Positions 53,904-63,458 of a stretch of 64,000 bases of DNA are shown here, piece by piece. Position numbers and translations under genes: made by a program. The stretch comes from Bifidobacterium vansinderenii (GTDB taxonomy: Bacteria; Actinomycetota; Actinomycetes; Actinomycetales; Bifidobacteriaceae). The notes under the pieces were generated by a model. It saw only the letters and a list, made by a program, of their open reading frames with translations. It made no database searches and was not told the origin of the DNA. The stretch's first letter is position 1. Every line of letters begins with the position of its first letter. Location of the stretch: contig NZ_NEWD01000028.1 of NCBI RefSeq assembly GCF_002234915.1, forward strand, positions 1-64,000, written 5' to 3'.

Positions 53904-56615
53904 TCAGGACTTGCGCTGGGTGTCGGGGCCAAGGCCGTCGGTCAGCTCGTCGGCTTCGGCAAGGGTCTTGGGAGCGTCATCGCGGATGAAGTCGAGAGTG
54001 ACGATGGCGTTGAGGCACCACTGGGCCACGAAGTTGGTCTTGACCCACGGGTTCTCCCACGGGATCTCCTCGAGCTCGGCCTGGTTGCCCACGTTGTGCA
54101 GGGTCACGGTGTCGAATCCGGTGTGCTTGCCATCCATGAGCGCGTGGATCAGGTACTTCCACACCTTGCGTGCAATGGTCTTGTCTCCGTAGTATTCGGC
54201 GGCGTACGCGCCGATCGCGGAGGCGAAGAACGGGAACGGGTAGGCTCGGTCGGCCAGCGCGCCGTTCGATTCCTTGACCACTTCCTCATGCGGCAGGAAG
54301 TAGAAGCGTCCGAAGTCGGCCACCATCTTCGGCCAATCGGGGTCGTCGACGAGGTCCTTCATCTCGATCCACACCTCGGGGGCGCCCTGGCAGATGGCCA
54401 GGTGCACGCCGCCGGTGGACTCGTTGTTGATGAACCGCAGATGGCAGGTGTTCGGGTCGAACTCCATGTCCACGCCGGAGTTGAGCTGCAGGTCCATGGC
54501 CTTGATGTCGTCGATGCCGGTCTGGATCTTGTTGAGGAACTCCGGGGAGTTGGTGCGCTCGAGCTGGGTCATCCAGTCGGAGCACAGGCTCGACCAGTCC
54601 GGGCCGGAGCGGGCGTGGGCCGGGTAGACCATGGACTCCTTGTCGTACCAGTCGCCAAGCGGATCCTTCTCGAGGAAGGTCTTCTCCACATCGCCGAGCT
54701 CGTCGAACAGGTCCTCGAAGCGGCGGTCGCCGGTCAGGTAGTAGTACACACGGTGGTGGCCGGCCATGGAGATGCGGGCCTCCTTGCACGGGCAGCCCCA
54801 GTGACGCACGTTGTGGCGGGAGCCGAGTCCCTTGTACTTGCCCAGATGGTAGACGTCGACCTCGGAGACGTGGCGGCACAGCTTGCTGGCGATGTCGAAA
54901 ATGTCCTCGCGGCCGGAGCGCAGGAACGCGTACCACAGCCAGTAGGTGGGCACCAGTTCGGCGTTGTCCCATGCGAAGCCGCCCATGTCGTAGCGCCACT
55001 GGTGGCGGGCGGAATCGTAGGAGTGCATGATGTCGCCGTAGTCGAACATGCCGTACCAGTTGCGCAGGTCGATCTCCTTCTTGTAGAAGGCGACGGCCTT
55101 GTCGAGCTGGTCCTCGAGCCAGTTCTCCATCTCGGTGTCGCGGCTCGGCAGCGACCAGCGGCCGAACGCGCCGAGCTCATGGTAGAACTCCGGGGATGCG
55201 AGGTACTGTTCGGGCTTGTCCACGGCCAGCGAGAAGTCGAGCAGCGTCTTGTCGTCGGGGATCGGCGTGGGACCGGCGGCGATGGAGAACTCGTTGGTGC
55301 AGGCGATGCCGTCCGGGTCGGCGCCCTTGTAGTCGTATCCCTCGTAGTACGCCCACTGGTAGCCGTCCTGTGCATAGTGGCGGAAGTCCATGGACGGGGC
55401 GTCCGGGCTCCACAGCCATACGGTCGCCGTGGCGGTGTCGGTCGTCAGTCCGGAGAACGTGTAGCCGGTGGGGTACTTCTGCCAGAAGTCCTTCACCGCC
55501 ACCATCACGGAACCGGCTTCGGAGCCGAAGGACGCGCCGCCGCGGGTGCGCCTGCCATGCAGCGTGGTGATGCGGCACACCTGCTCGTCGGAGGTCTTCT
55601 TGGAGATGACGAAGTGCGTCGGGGAGTCCTGCACGACGTGGTATTCGTCCCACCACGGCATGTCCTTGAGCACCGTTTCGACCTTTTCGTTGTCGGAATC
55701 GGAGTTGGCGGTCTGGTTGAGCACGCCGGACGCGTCGATGGTCTCTCCGGTCTCGTCGCTCGGGTGGATGAGCTTGCCGGCCTGCTGGTCCTCGTACAGG
55801 TGGCTCGGGATCACCGGCTTCCAGGTGAGCAGCTGGGCGAGGCATTCGTGGATGGTGCCGTGATCGCCTTCGAAGCGCACGTGACGGTTGTACGGCTTGC
55901 CGGCCATGGGAGACTCGAAGCGCACGCCGAGGCCCTTCAAAAAGTCGTGGTTCTCGTCACCGTCGTAGACGAACGTGTGCTGGAAGTCGAGTCGTTCGGC
56001 GTCGTAGCCGACGGTCATGCGGATGATGAACGGCAGACGCTCGGTGCCGTCGGCCGACACGTGGGTGCCGGTGTAGCGAATCACGGTGACGAGCGGACCG
56101 GACGCCTCGAGCGTGATCTCGTCGACACGGCCCGTGAACGCGGTACGGCGGACCAGGTCGCCCTCATGTTCGCCCGCATTCGGGTCCTCGAGCTCCAGCA
56201 CCGGCACGGCGTTGGAGGCGACGACGCGACCGTCGACGACGAACGATTCGAACAGTCGCTTGGTGGAGCGCCTGATCGTCACCGTCGCCCTGCCGGCGTC
56301 GATCGTGATGGCGTCGCCGTCGTCCTGGATGCGCTCGGCGTGGGCCGAGACTGTGGTCTTGCCGTCGGCGTCGTAGGTCAGTTCGGCGGAGGCACCCATC
56401 AGTCCGGCGTCGGCGGTGTGCGCCGCCCACTTGACCGATCCGTCCGGCCAGTACGCGGTGATGCGCGACTGCACCGGAATCGCCTTGCCCTGTTCATTGG
56501 TGAGCGCGAAATGGTTGTTGGCCGCGGCATCGGCCGACACGTCGCCACGCTTCCACATCGATCCGAACGTGGTGTAGCCGCTACTGCCGTTTCCTCGCAT
56601 TGCGTGCAACTTCAT
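53904..56615 (-). CDS. Exo-rhamnogalacturonan lyase-like protein (PL26/YetA-like)
   Basis: 903 aa from the ATG at 56613-56615 (MKLHAMRGNG), with GGAAGGAG 11 bases upstream. Three regions match PcRGLX/YetA-type lyases: an N-terminal beta domain (about 1-330, FGSMWKRGDV), a linker, and a C-terminal alpha/alpha-barrel (about 480-880) with WYGMFDYGDIMHSYD, GGFAWDNAELVPTYWLWYAFLRSGR and SVRHWGCP-like VRHWGCPCKEARIS. It cleaves rhamnogalacturonan I from an end by beta-elimination. No signal peptide. It is divergent from a LacI regulator. The PL assignment is from remembered family patterns, not a search. Confidence 0.82.
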   Translation of the reverse strand: MKLHAMRGNGSSGYTTFGSMWKRGDVSADAAANNHFALTNEQGKAIPVQSRITAYWPDGSVKWAAHTADAGLMGASAELTYDADGKTTVSAHAERIQDDGDAITIDAGRATVTIRRSTKRLFESFVVDGRVVASNAVPVLELEDPNAGEHEGDLVRRTAFTGRVDEITLEASGPLVTVIRYTGTHVSADGTERLPFIIRMTVGYDAERLDFQHTFVYDGDENHDFLKGLGVRFESPMAGKPYNRHVRFEGDHGTIHECLAQLLTWKPVIPSHLYEDQQAGKLIHPSDETGETIDASGVLNQTANSDSDNEKVETVLKDMPWWDEYHVVQDSPTHFVISKKTSDEQVCRITTLHGRRTRGGASFGSEAGSVMVAVKDFWQKYPTGYTFSGLTTDTATATVWLWSPDAPSMDFRHYAQDGYQWAYYEGYDYKGADPDGIACTNEFSIAAGPTPIPDDKTLLDFSLAVDKPEQYLASPEFYHELGAFGRWSLPSRDTEMENWLEDQLDKAVAFYKKEIDLRNWYGMFDYGDIMHSYDSARHQWRYDMGGFAWDNAELVPTYWLWYAFLRSGREDIFDIASKLCRHVSEVDVYHLGKYKGLGSRHNVRHWGCPCKEARISMAGHHRVYYYLTGDRRFEDLFDELGDVEKTFLEKDPLGDWYDKESMVYPAHARSGPDWSSLCSDWMTQLERTNSPEFLNKIQTGIDDIKAMDLQLNSGVDMEFDPNTCHLRFINNESTGGVHLAICQGAPEVWIEMKDLVDDPDWPKMVADFGRFYFLPHEEVVKESNGALADRAYPFPFFASAIGAYAAEYYGDKTIARKVWKYLIHALMDGKHTGFDTVTLHNVGNQAELEEIPWENPWVKTNFVAQWCLNAIVTLDFIRDDAPKTLAEADELTDGLGPDTQRKS

Positions 56616-56999
56616 TCGAGATTCATCTCCTTCCGACGCCCCCACACCGCATACGTCGTTGTGAATGAAGGCGAAGGCCGTCGTAACATCGTCGTTTTGG
56701 TCGGACCTCCGCCGCATACGCGGCGGAGGTCGTTTACTGCTGAATTTATCAGCGTCGTCTTAAAAATGCAGATCAACAAATATCAAATATTGCCAGATAT
56801 CTGCTATTTCTTGATTCTGCTATTTTATCGATAACATTAATGATAGCAAAGGCATTACTCTTTGTAAAACACGAATAGACTTATCGATGTCATGACATTG
56901 ACAACGTCCCTCGCAGTGTGCGTTCATGACGGTTACGATGGACCATGACGGTCCGGCGGGATGGCAGCAACTTCCCCGACTCGGTAGATAAGGAAGACG
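56616..56999. promoter_or_regulatory. Divergent control region with LacI-type operators
   Basis: AT-rich. TTATCGATAA (56825-56834) is a perfect palindrome, followed by a partial TTATCGATGT (56881-56890) and the perfect palindrome ATGTCATGACAT (56887-56898). These lie between the PL26-like gene and the LacI gene and likely regulate both. Confidence 0.7.
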
Positions 57000-58034
57000 A
57001 TGACGAACGATTCACAACGTCCCAGACCGACGATGGAGGATATCGCCCGCGCGGCGCACGTATCGGTGTCCACGGTGAGCCGCGCATTGGCCGATCACGG
57101 TGGTACCGCGGCCAGCACCAAGAGGCTCGTGCATCAGGTCGCCGCACAACTGGGCTACACCCCCAGCGACAAGGGACGAGCCAAGACCTGGCACTCCGGC
57201 ATGGTGGGACTCGTCACCACGGACCTTGAAGGCCGACCGTCGCTGCCGGTGCTTATCGGGGCCGAAGACGCGCTGGGCCCGATGAAGCATTCCATCCTGC
57301 TGGCCAACTCGCGCGGCGACGCCAGATTGGAGACCAGCCGCATCGAACAGCTCATGTCCCGCAACGTCGACGGACTGCTCGTCGTCAACAAGTCCGTGGA
57401 CCTGCGTTCCCCTATCCCCCGCTCGCTGACGGGGAACACGCCCGTCGTGTATGTGTACGGCCCGTCACGCGATCCCAACGATTGCTCCGTAACGGCGGAT
57501 TTCGTTCAGGGCGCCCGATTGGCGATCGATCATCTGATCGACTGCGGACGCACACGGATCGCGGTGATCGGCGGGCTTGAACATGCACGCGCCACGGCCG
57601 AACGCATGATCGGCGTGGAGCACGCGTTCGCCATGCATGGACTCCGCCCGGCGGCCCCGCCACGATTCGGCAACTGGGACGTCTCGTGGGGACGCAAGGC
57701 CGCCGAACTGCTGCTGCGCGACGGCATACCGTTCGACGGACTGTACTGCTTCAACGATCGCATCGCCCGTGGCGCATTGGAGACGCTTATGGGACACGGC
57801 CTGCACGTGCCCGACGACGTGGCGGTGATCGGACACGACAACTGGGAGCAGCAGATCGTCGATGCCGCCGTGCCGCTCACCACCGTGGACGGCAACTGCG
57901 AGCGCATCGGCCGAGTGGCGGCGATGGTGCTGCTCGACGCCATCCAAGGCAATCCCCATCACGGCATGATCACGGTTCCGGGCAACCTGATCCAGCGCGC
58001 CTCCACGCCTTCCCCCGCTCCCCCGAAGAAGTGA
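57000..58034 (+). CDS. LacI-family transcriptional regulator of the pectin locus
   Basis: 344 aa. HTH at about 9-35 (TMEDIARAAHVSVSTVSRALADH), hinge, then a ligand domain with YCFNDRIARGALE and VAVIGHDNWEQQIVDAAVPLTTVDGN. The ATG follows AAGGAAG. It stands between the two arms of the rhamnogalacturonan locus, with matching operators in its own promoter region, so it probably represses the PL26, CE12, GDSL and esterase operon. Confidence 0.92.
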   Translation: MTNDSQRPRPTMEDIARAAHVSVSTVSRALADHGGTAASTKRLVHQVAAQLGYTPSDKGRAKTWHSGMVGLVTTDLEGRPSLPVLIGAEDALGPMKHSILLANSRGDARLETSRIEQLMSRNVDGLLVVNKSVDLRSPIPRSLTGNTPVVYVYGPSRDPNDCSVTADFVQGARLAIDHLIDCGRTRIAVIGGLEHARATAERMIGVEHAFAMHGLRPAAPPRFGNWDVSWGRKAAELLLRDGIPFDGLYCFNDRIARGALETLMGHGLHVPDDVAVIGHDNWEQQIVDAAVPLTTVDGNCERIGRVAAMVLLDAIQGNPHHGMITVPGNLIQRASTPSPAPPKK

Positions 58035-58100
58035 CATCCTAAGGGCAGCCCGGAGACAGTCCTCTCGGCGGACCGATGGAGAACGCCGACCGGGGCGGCC

Positions 58101-58772
58101 TCAGAACGCCACGAACCGAAGCAACTCCGCGGCAATGCGCCGGGACAACCGGTCATACCCGACGATGCTGTAATGCAGACCATCCGGCAGATACTCCGGC
58201 TGATGCTCCGGCATCAGCGCCGACATACCGGATTCGTTGAACATGTCGATGACGGGAATGCCATACCATGCGCACACCCGCTTCATGGCGTCGGCATAGT
58301 CAGCCTGTTGCAGACCGGCGGCATTGCGGTCGAAGAACGCGGGGAAATGCCCGTGATCCACCCCTCCGGTCTTCGCCGATGTCATGAACACGATGTCGGC
58401 GGCCGGATACCGGTGAACGAGTCCGCGAACCAGCGTATCGACCGCGCCGAAGAAGCATCGCACGTCGGTATCGCCCATATCGCCGAGCGGCAATCCATAG
58501 TTGAAATCGTTGACGCCGCCGAACACGAGGACGATGTCGGCGTCGGGATCCATGGTCTCATAGCGTTCGATGAAACTGTCGGTGCGGTCGGGATGCTTGG
58601 CAACGCTACACCCCTTGATGCCGTAGTTGCGCAACGTTCCAGCTCCAAGCAGCCGCTGCAAATGGGCCGGCCAGGAGATCGTCGGACCGCCGCCACGAGT
58701 ACCATCGTCGCCCCATGTGGTGGAATCGCCGAGACAGTTGATGGAGACCCGTGAGAAATCGCGCGTCATCAT
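58101..58772 (-). CDS. SGNH/GDSL hydrolase
   Basis: 223 aa from the ATG at 58770-58772 (MMTRDFSRVSINC), overlapping the upstream gene's TGA. The longer open frame overlaps that gene and is rejected. Block I INCLGDSTTWGDDG, GSN block VFGGVNDFNYG and block V YLPDGLHYSIVGYDR carry the Ser, Asn and Asp-His. Probable deacetylase for pectic oligosaccharides. Last gene of the GH28 operon. Confidence 0.88.
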   Translation of the reverse strand: MMTRDFSRVSINCLGDSTTWGDDGTRGGGPTISWPAHLQRLLGAGTLRNYGIKGCSVAKHPDRTDSFIERYETMDPDADIVLVFGGVNDFNYGLPLGDMGDTDVRCFFGAVDTLVRGLVHRYPAADIVFMTSAKTGGVDHGHFPAFFDRNAAGLQQADYADAMKRVCAWYGIPVIDMFNESGMSALMPEHQPEYLPDGLHYSIVGYDRLSRRIAAELLRFVAF

Positions 58773-59488
58773 GATTCTTCTCCCCGGCTCGACGATCGTC
58801 CGAAATCGAACAGTGTGTCGATGACGAGGAAGTCGGAGCCGTTCGCCTCGGGAAAATGATTGAAATGCGATGCCGGGTCGACGGCGATCCACTCCTCGAT
58901 TTCCCTCGACGGACCATCGGCGCCGCTGATGCTTTGCCGTCCGCGATCGCGCGGCGTCTCGAAATAGCTGAACAGCATATTGTCGTGGATCGAGATGAAC
59001 TGGTAGCGGTCGCCCACGAACGTGCCCTCGCGCACGATGGCCTGATGATGGCACACGTATTCCATGAGCTTGTCCGGATACAGCACGGCGATGCGACCGC
59101 ACCGGGCGTCAGGGGCCGGCCTGCGCGTGTAATAGTCCACGCTTTTCGGCTCGTCGAACCAGAACACCGGATGCATGTACGCCCATTCGACGTCCTCCAC
59201 GTCGCGACCGCGCATGGCGGGGAACGGGCGGAGCAGGCCATGCAGCCATCCCCACGTGTCCGGGGCGACGCGGATCGATTCAAGATCGGGGCGATCGCCC
59301 TCGTAGATATGCTCGGTGTAGAGGAACAGCTGCTCCCCGTGCCGGTAGAGGCCCGCGGTGAGCAGCGTGCCGTCGTCCACCATCGTCTGCGCTCGGTCGG
59401 AAGCCTCTCGCAGCGCCCTGTCCAAAGCCGCTGAATCGATTCCGGGTTTCAGCACCGCCCTGTACGACGCCCGTTCCACATTCGCCAT
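58769..59488 (-). CDS. Unrecognised protein in the GH28 operon (possible two-lobed mutarotase-like fold)
   Basis: 239 aa from the ATG at 59486-59488, 7 bases after AAGGAG; the ATG at 59494 is too close. I do not recognise the family. Residues 10-60 (YRAVLKPGIDSAALDRALREA..) and 140-175 (HHQAIVREGTFVGDRYQFISIHDNMLFSYFETP) each look like a beta-alpha-beta ferredoxin-like half, reminiscent of L-rhamnose mutarotase duplicated in one chain. A role in handling rhamnose- or uronate-containing sugars would suit the operon, but that is a guess. No signal peptide or TM helix. Confidence 0.7.
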   Translation of the reverse strand: MANVERASYRAVLKPGIDSAALDRALREASDRAQTMVDDGTLLTAGLYRHGEQLFLYTEHIYEGDRPDLESIRVAPDTWGWLHGLLRPFPAMRGRDVEDVEWAYMHPVFWFDEPKSVDYYTRRPAPDARCGRIAVLYPDKLMEYVCHHQAIVREGTFVGDRYQFISIHDNMLFSYFETPRDRGRQSISGADGPSREIEEWIAVDPASHFNHFPEANGSDFLVIDTLFDFGRSSSRGEES

Positions 59489-59506
59489 GATCATGCTCCT
59501 TCCATG

Positions 59507-60850
59507 TCACCGCTCACGCAGGTCCACATCCACGCGCTCGCTCGATTCGGTCTCCACGAGCGGGAATCCGAGGAACTCCCCCTCGCGCCGCACCACGCCG
59601 GACACGGTGATGTCACGGCCATGCCGCACGTATACGGTGGGGATGTCGTGCTCGTAGACGTCACGCACGCTCGGCTGCTCGTCGAACACGTCGGGCTTCT
59701 GCGTGCCCTGCACACGCTGGGTGAGATGCAGGTCGGAGATGTCGACGTTCTCGATTACGGCGTTCTCCTCGCCGGCGATGAATACGCCCGACTCGCAGGT
59801 CATGTAAATATGGTCGAACGTGATGTCGCGGATCACGCCCGGCAGCGGCGACGACGGGGTGACGCGCGGCGTCGCGGAGATGAAGATCGGCTCGCCCTTG
59901 CCCCACCAGCGCGGCGCGAACTCGCGCTGCGGGCAGTCGGCGTAATGCCGGGTGTTGCCGGAGACGTGATGCACATGGATGTCCTCGACGGTCGCACCGT
60001 CTCGCACCCAGATGCCCACGCCGCGCGAGCAGTCGCGGAACACGCAGTCGGAGAGCACCACGTGGCGGATCGCGTTCGCGGTCTCGGTGCCGATCTTCAG
60101 CGCGGAGTCGTGCGAATACAGCACGCAGTTGGAGATCACAACGTTTTCGCATGCGCCGTATTTGGCGGCCATGGGCGGGGTGTTCTTCACAACGATCGCG
60201 TCGTCGCCGCCCTTGACGATGCAGTTGGTGATCGTCACGTCCTGGCAGGTGTCGGGGTCGATGCCGTCGTTGTTGGCGCCGCGCACGTCGTTGAGGATGC
60301 GCACGCCGTCGACGATCACATGCCGGCAGCCGGCCATGTGCAGGGTCCAGAACGCGGCGTCGCGGAAGGTGACGTCGCGCACGGTGAGGTTCTCCACGTC
60401 CTCGAAGAACGTGGTGCGCGGGCGCTCCCACGCGGGGGTGCGCACGTTCTTGGGACATTCGTGCAGGCCGCCGTCCGCGTCGTCGTCATAGAACACCTTG
60501 TCGCCCTGGCCGTAGATGGTGCCGTGGCCCTCGATGGTGATGTTCTCGGCGTGGCGGGCGAACAGGAAGCAGCCACCGGTCCAGCCGGCGTTCTCAGTGT
60601 CGTCGTCGAATTCGGCCGCGAAGTCGATGCCGTCGGCGAGGTCGAGGCTGCCGATCAGCCATGCGCCGGTGGCCAGATGCAGGGTGACGTTGCTTTTGAG
60701 TACCAGTGCGCCGGTGAGGAACCGGCCGGTCGGGACGATCACGCGGCCGCCGCCGGCCTCATGCGCGGCATCGATCGCCTTCTGGATAGCTTCGCGGTTG
60801 TTGGTTTCGCCATCGGCGATGGCGCCGTAGTCGGTGATCAGATAGGTCAT
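59507..60850 (-). CDS. GH28 family glycoside hydrolase (pectic exo-hydrolase-like)
   Basis: 447 aa from the ATG at 60848-60850, preceded by AAAGGAGAA; the frame open upstream is spacer. Right-handed beta-helix starting ITDYGAIADGETNNREAIQKAID. GH28 catalytic Asp residues are in NNDGIDPDTC and KGGDDAIVVK; the usual His-Gly is replaced by SHDSALKIG. It resembles intracellular exo-polygalacturonase or rhamnogalacturonan galacturonohydrolase. No signal peptide. First gene of an operon with the unknown protein and SGNH hydrolase. Confidence 0.88.
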   Translation of the reverse strand: MTYLITDYGAIADGETNNREAIQKAIDAAHEAGGGRVIVPTGRFLTGALVLKSNVTLHLATGAWLIGSLDLADGIDFAAEFDDDTENAGWTGGCFLFARHAENITIEGHGTIYGQGDKVFYDDDADGGLHECPKNVRTPAWERPRTTFFEDVENLTVRDVTFRDAAFWTLHMAGCRHVIVDGVRILNDVRGANNDGIDPDTCQDVTITNCIVKGGDDAIVVKNTPPMAAKYGACENVVISNCVLYSHDSALKIGTETANAIRHVVLSDCVFRDCSRGVGIWVRDGATVEDIHVHHVSGNTRHYADCPQREFAPRWWGKGEPIFISATPRVTPSSPLPGVIRDITFDHIYMTCESGVFIAGEENAVIENVDISDLHLTQRVQGTQKPDVFDEQPSVRDVYEHDIPTVYVRHGRDITVSGVVRREGEFLGFPLVETESSERVDVDLRER

Positions 60851-61184
60851 GTCGTGTTCTCCTTTGAAGTAATGACATCGTTGACAATCAGTGATTGCGA
60901 TCATACCGACCGAAGTTCCTGCATACCGCGCATCCGACGGTTTTTGCAATTTTGCAATGCCTAGGGACCACCACCCGCCATGCCCGCTCCCGCATGGCCG
61001 GTCTCGGGAACACGGTGGAGGAAATGGTTCGAGATGACATGGGACCGGTAAAAAGGCATAAAAAAATCCCGCCGCTGTGGCGAGACCTCGATAGGCGTTT
61101 GGTTTGCGGCTCATCGCCGCGGGGAAGGTGGAGTACGGACGCCTTTGGCCGTATTACCTTGTTCGTGCTGATCTACTCAGCGGA
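60851..61184. other. Spacer between the GH28 operon and the small protein gene
   Basis: Contains the terminator of the small gene at 61060-61086 and the GH28 promoter region; no gene or clear operator recognised. Confidence 0.45.
61060..61086 (-). terminator. Terminator after the small protein gene
   Basis: CGCC-acagc-GGCG stem with flanking TC/GA pairs, followed on the minus strand by seven T residues. Confidence 0.75.
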
Positions 61185-61316
61185 TCACTTGTCCTGATCG
61201 GCAAGGATCTCGTGGCCGAGCTCGGTCATGGTCTTGGCCATGGAGTCGTTCATGTAGGCCATGTCAGCGAAACCAGCCATGGCGAGACCGCGCATCATGT
61301 TCTTCTTGAAGGACAT
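61185..61316 (-). CDS. Small 43-aa protein of unknown function
   Basis: ATG 61314-61316, preceded by AAAGAGG; ends at a stop at 61185, with a terminator about 100 bases later, so it has the marks of an independent gene. Sequence is basic at the start (MSFKKNMMRGL) and Met-rich (7 Met, including MNDSMAKTM), with an acidic end (EILADQDK). It may form one amphipathic helix. The frame is open further upstream, but without a ribosome site. Function not known; it lies between two parts of the sugar locus. Confidence 0.6.
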   Translation of the reverse strand: MSFKKNMMRGLAMAGFADMAYMNDSMAKTMTELGHEILADQDK

Positions 61317-61782
61317 CGTAATTACCTCTTTCTTTGCTTGGCATCGGCGTTGCCGTCGATGTTGTTGTTGATCATCATCTCGTGATGACACTCAACAATA
61401 TAGAGCTATTCAGTGGTAACTGCGTAAAAAGTATCCATCATTTGCCCAAGTCGGCAATAATCGGCAGACGCTTGTGCTTCCGCGCGCAAGAAATGGTAGA
61501 AAATGTGACCTTTTAGAGAGCACTCAGAACTCGGAGATTGCTAAATCCGAACCCTGAAATTCCGCGGCTCCGTTTTTGCAATCTTCAAGTTCTGACGTGC
61601 CTCCCAAGTAGCCCACGCCCAATACGCACATATCCTCACACATTTCAGGCGAAATGCACCATCATGGCACAAACGAAGCGGTGGCCCGTCGACGATTGTC
61701 ATCAGGCCACCGCTCGGATCCCCGAGACGCAAGCGTCAGGTGCGCCTGCGCCGCCTATCGGAGAAAATCCGCCGTATCGCCG
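61317..61782. other. Spacer between small gene and GPH importer
   Basis: Holds the GPH terminator (61678-61713) at one side and probably the promoter of the small gene near 61320-61450. AT-rich, no other gene seen. Confidence 0.45.
61678..61713 (-). terminator. Terminator after the first GPH importer of the tandem pair
   Basis: GCGGTGGCC / GGCCACCGC stem with an 18-base loop, 70 bases past the stop. No U-run. Confidence 0.7.
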
Positions 61783-63198
61783 TCAGGCCTCGAGCTTGGC
61801 GCGATCCTCGGCGAGGATACGCTCGGTCTCGGCAATCTCCTTCTTGCCCAGCGGGTACCAGAAGGCCAGAATCAGGGCCGCGATGCCGAGGCACACCACC
61901 GGCAGCAGCGTGGCCAGAGCGTACACACCCTGCACGGTGCCGGCGGACTGGACCACCGCATGGCCTGCGGTGCTGGACTGGTAGCCGATGAGTCCCAGCA
62001 GGATGCCGCTGATGCCGTTCGACGCCGCCTGGCCCATCTTGCGCGCCCAGGAGTTCAGACCGTAGATCGTACCGTCCTCACGGATCTTCGTGATGGCCTG
62101 ATGATGGTCGATGACATCGGTGATGAACGCCCACACCATCAGGTTGAAGTAGCCCGCGCCGATCGCACCGAAGAACATGAGCACCAGGTACACACGCCAG
62201 TCGGTCAGATGCACGAAGTACATGATGCCGTAGATCACCACGGCGAACACGAGCGTGACGACGGCGGATTCGCGCTTGCCGAACTTCTTGGCGATGCCGG
62301 TGGCGAACGGCGCGAGCACAAGCACGGTGATGTAGTTGAACATGACCGCGATGGCCATGCCGGTCTTGTTGTGGAAGTAGGTGTCGAACAGGTAGGTCTG
62401 GTTGATCGAGGCGAGCTGCTGGTTGATCACCACGAAGAAGTCGGTCACGATCAGGGCAAGCAGGGCGCGATCCTTGAACATGGAGGTGACCATCTTCTTG
62501 GCGTCGAGCTTGCGGCCGGCCTGCACGTTGGTGCGCTCGGTGGTGCAGCGGACGGTGATCTCGTAGGAGATCCACGCCAGGATGCCGCACACAATGGCGA
62601 TGATGAAGAATCGCGTACCGGAGAGCACCTGCTCGCCCGCGGCGTTGGTCTCGTACATGAACAGCGGGATCGTGTAGCCGGTCAGGGCGCCCGCGATGGC
62701 GGAACCGGTGGAGCGGAACGTGGAGAGCGATGCGCGCTCGTCGGACTTGGCGCTCAGCGCGGAGGCGAGCGCGCCGTACGGGATGTTCACGGTCGACAGG
62801 AACACGTTGAACAGCACGTAGGTCACGGCGATGTACGCCACCTTGGCCGGCAGCGCCCATCCGGCCACCACGGGCAGGAACAGCATGATCGCCACGATGA
62901 TGAACGGGTAGCGGAAGCGGCGAATCCACGGACGGAAGCGGCCCTCGCCCGGCTTCGCGACGCTTTCGTCTGCCTTGTTGCCCACATACACGTCAACGAA
63001 CGCGTCGAAGATCTTCGTCAGCATCATGGTGATGCCCACGATGGCGGCCGGCACGCCCAGGCCGTCCGTGTAGAACTTGAGCACAAAGCCGTTGACAAGG
63101 CCAAGAATGAAGCAGTTGCCAACATCGCCGAACATGTAGCCGATCTTGTCCTTGAGACCAAATGGCGGCAATGACTGTACCTTGTCCGTTGCAGACAT
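61783..63198 (-). CDS. GPH-family sugar importer, tandem copy 1
   Basis: 471 aa from the ATG at 63196-63198 (MSATDKVQSLPPFG), preceded by GGGAGGA. Twelve TM helices of the MFS_2 type; LTKIFDAFVDVYVGNKAD and LPYGALASALSAKSDERASLSTFRS-like IPYGALASAL are the GPH signatures, and SWARKMGQAASNGISG is shared with copy 2. It lies in the pectin locus, so unsaturated or intact rhamnogalacturonan oligosaccharides are plausible substrates. The C-terminal part is nearly identical to the truncated gene at 63459. Confidence 0.92.
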   Translation of the reverse strand: MSATDKVQSLPPFGLKDKIGYMFGDVGNCFILGLVNGFVLKFYTDGLGVPAAIVGITMMLTKIFDAFVDVYVGNKADESVAKPGEGRFRPWIRRFRYPFIIVAIMLFLPVVAGWALPAKVAYIAVTYVLFNVFLSTVNIPYGALASALSAKSDERASLSTFRSTGSAIAGALTGYTIPLFMYETNAAGEQVLSGTRFFIIAIVCGILAWISYEITVRCTTERTNVQAGRKLDAKKMVTSMFKDRALLALIVTDFFVVINQQLASINQTYLFDTYFHNKTGMAIAVMFNYITVLVLAPFATGIAKKFGKRESAVVTLVFAVVIYGIMYFVHLTDWRVYLVLMFFGAIGAGYFNLMVWAFITDVIDHHQAITKIREDGTIYGLNSWARKMGQAASNGISGILLGLIGYQSSTAGHAVVQSAGTVQGVYALATLLPVVCLGIAALILAFWYPLGKKEIAETERILAEDRAKLEA

Positions 63199-63411
63199 GA
63201 TTCCTCCCGATACGTCCTTGTATACGCATGCGCTTCCGTGCACATCGCATAATCGGATAGTTTTCTATGAGTTTCGGTTCTTCCGTGAGCCGGTACGCAA
63301 CAATCTAACAGTGACGAAATTCACACATGTGGCAAAGATTATCAAAATTTGGTAAGAAACTATCCGGTTTTGACACCGCCTACGTCAGGGGAACTGCCCA
63401 AAACGCCAAAC

Positions 63412-63442
63412 GGGTCCCATCCGGGGAAACGGATGGGACCCG
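63412..63442 (-). terminator. Terminator after the second GPH importer of the tandem pair
   Basis: GGGTCCCATCCG / CGGATGGGACCC perfect 12-bp stem around a GGGAAAA-type loop, 16 bases past the stop. Confidence 0.8.
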
Positions 63443-63458
63443 AAGGAAATCCAAACCG

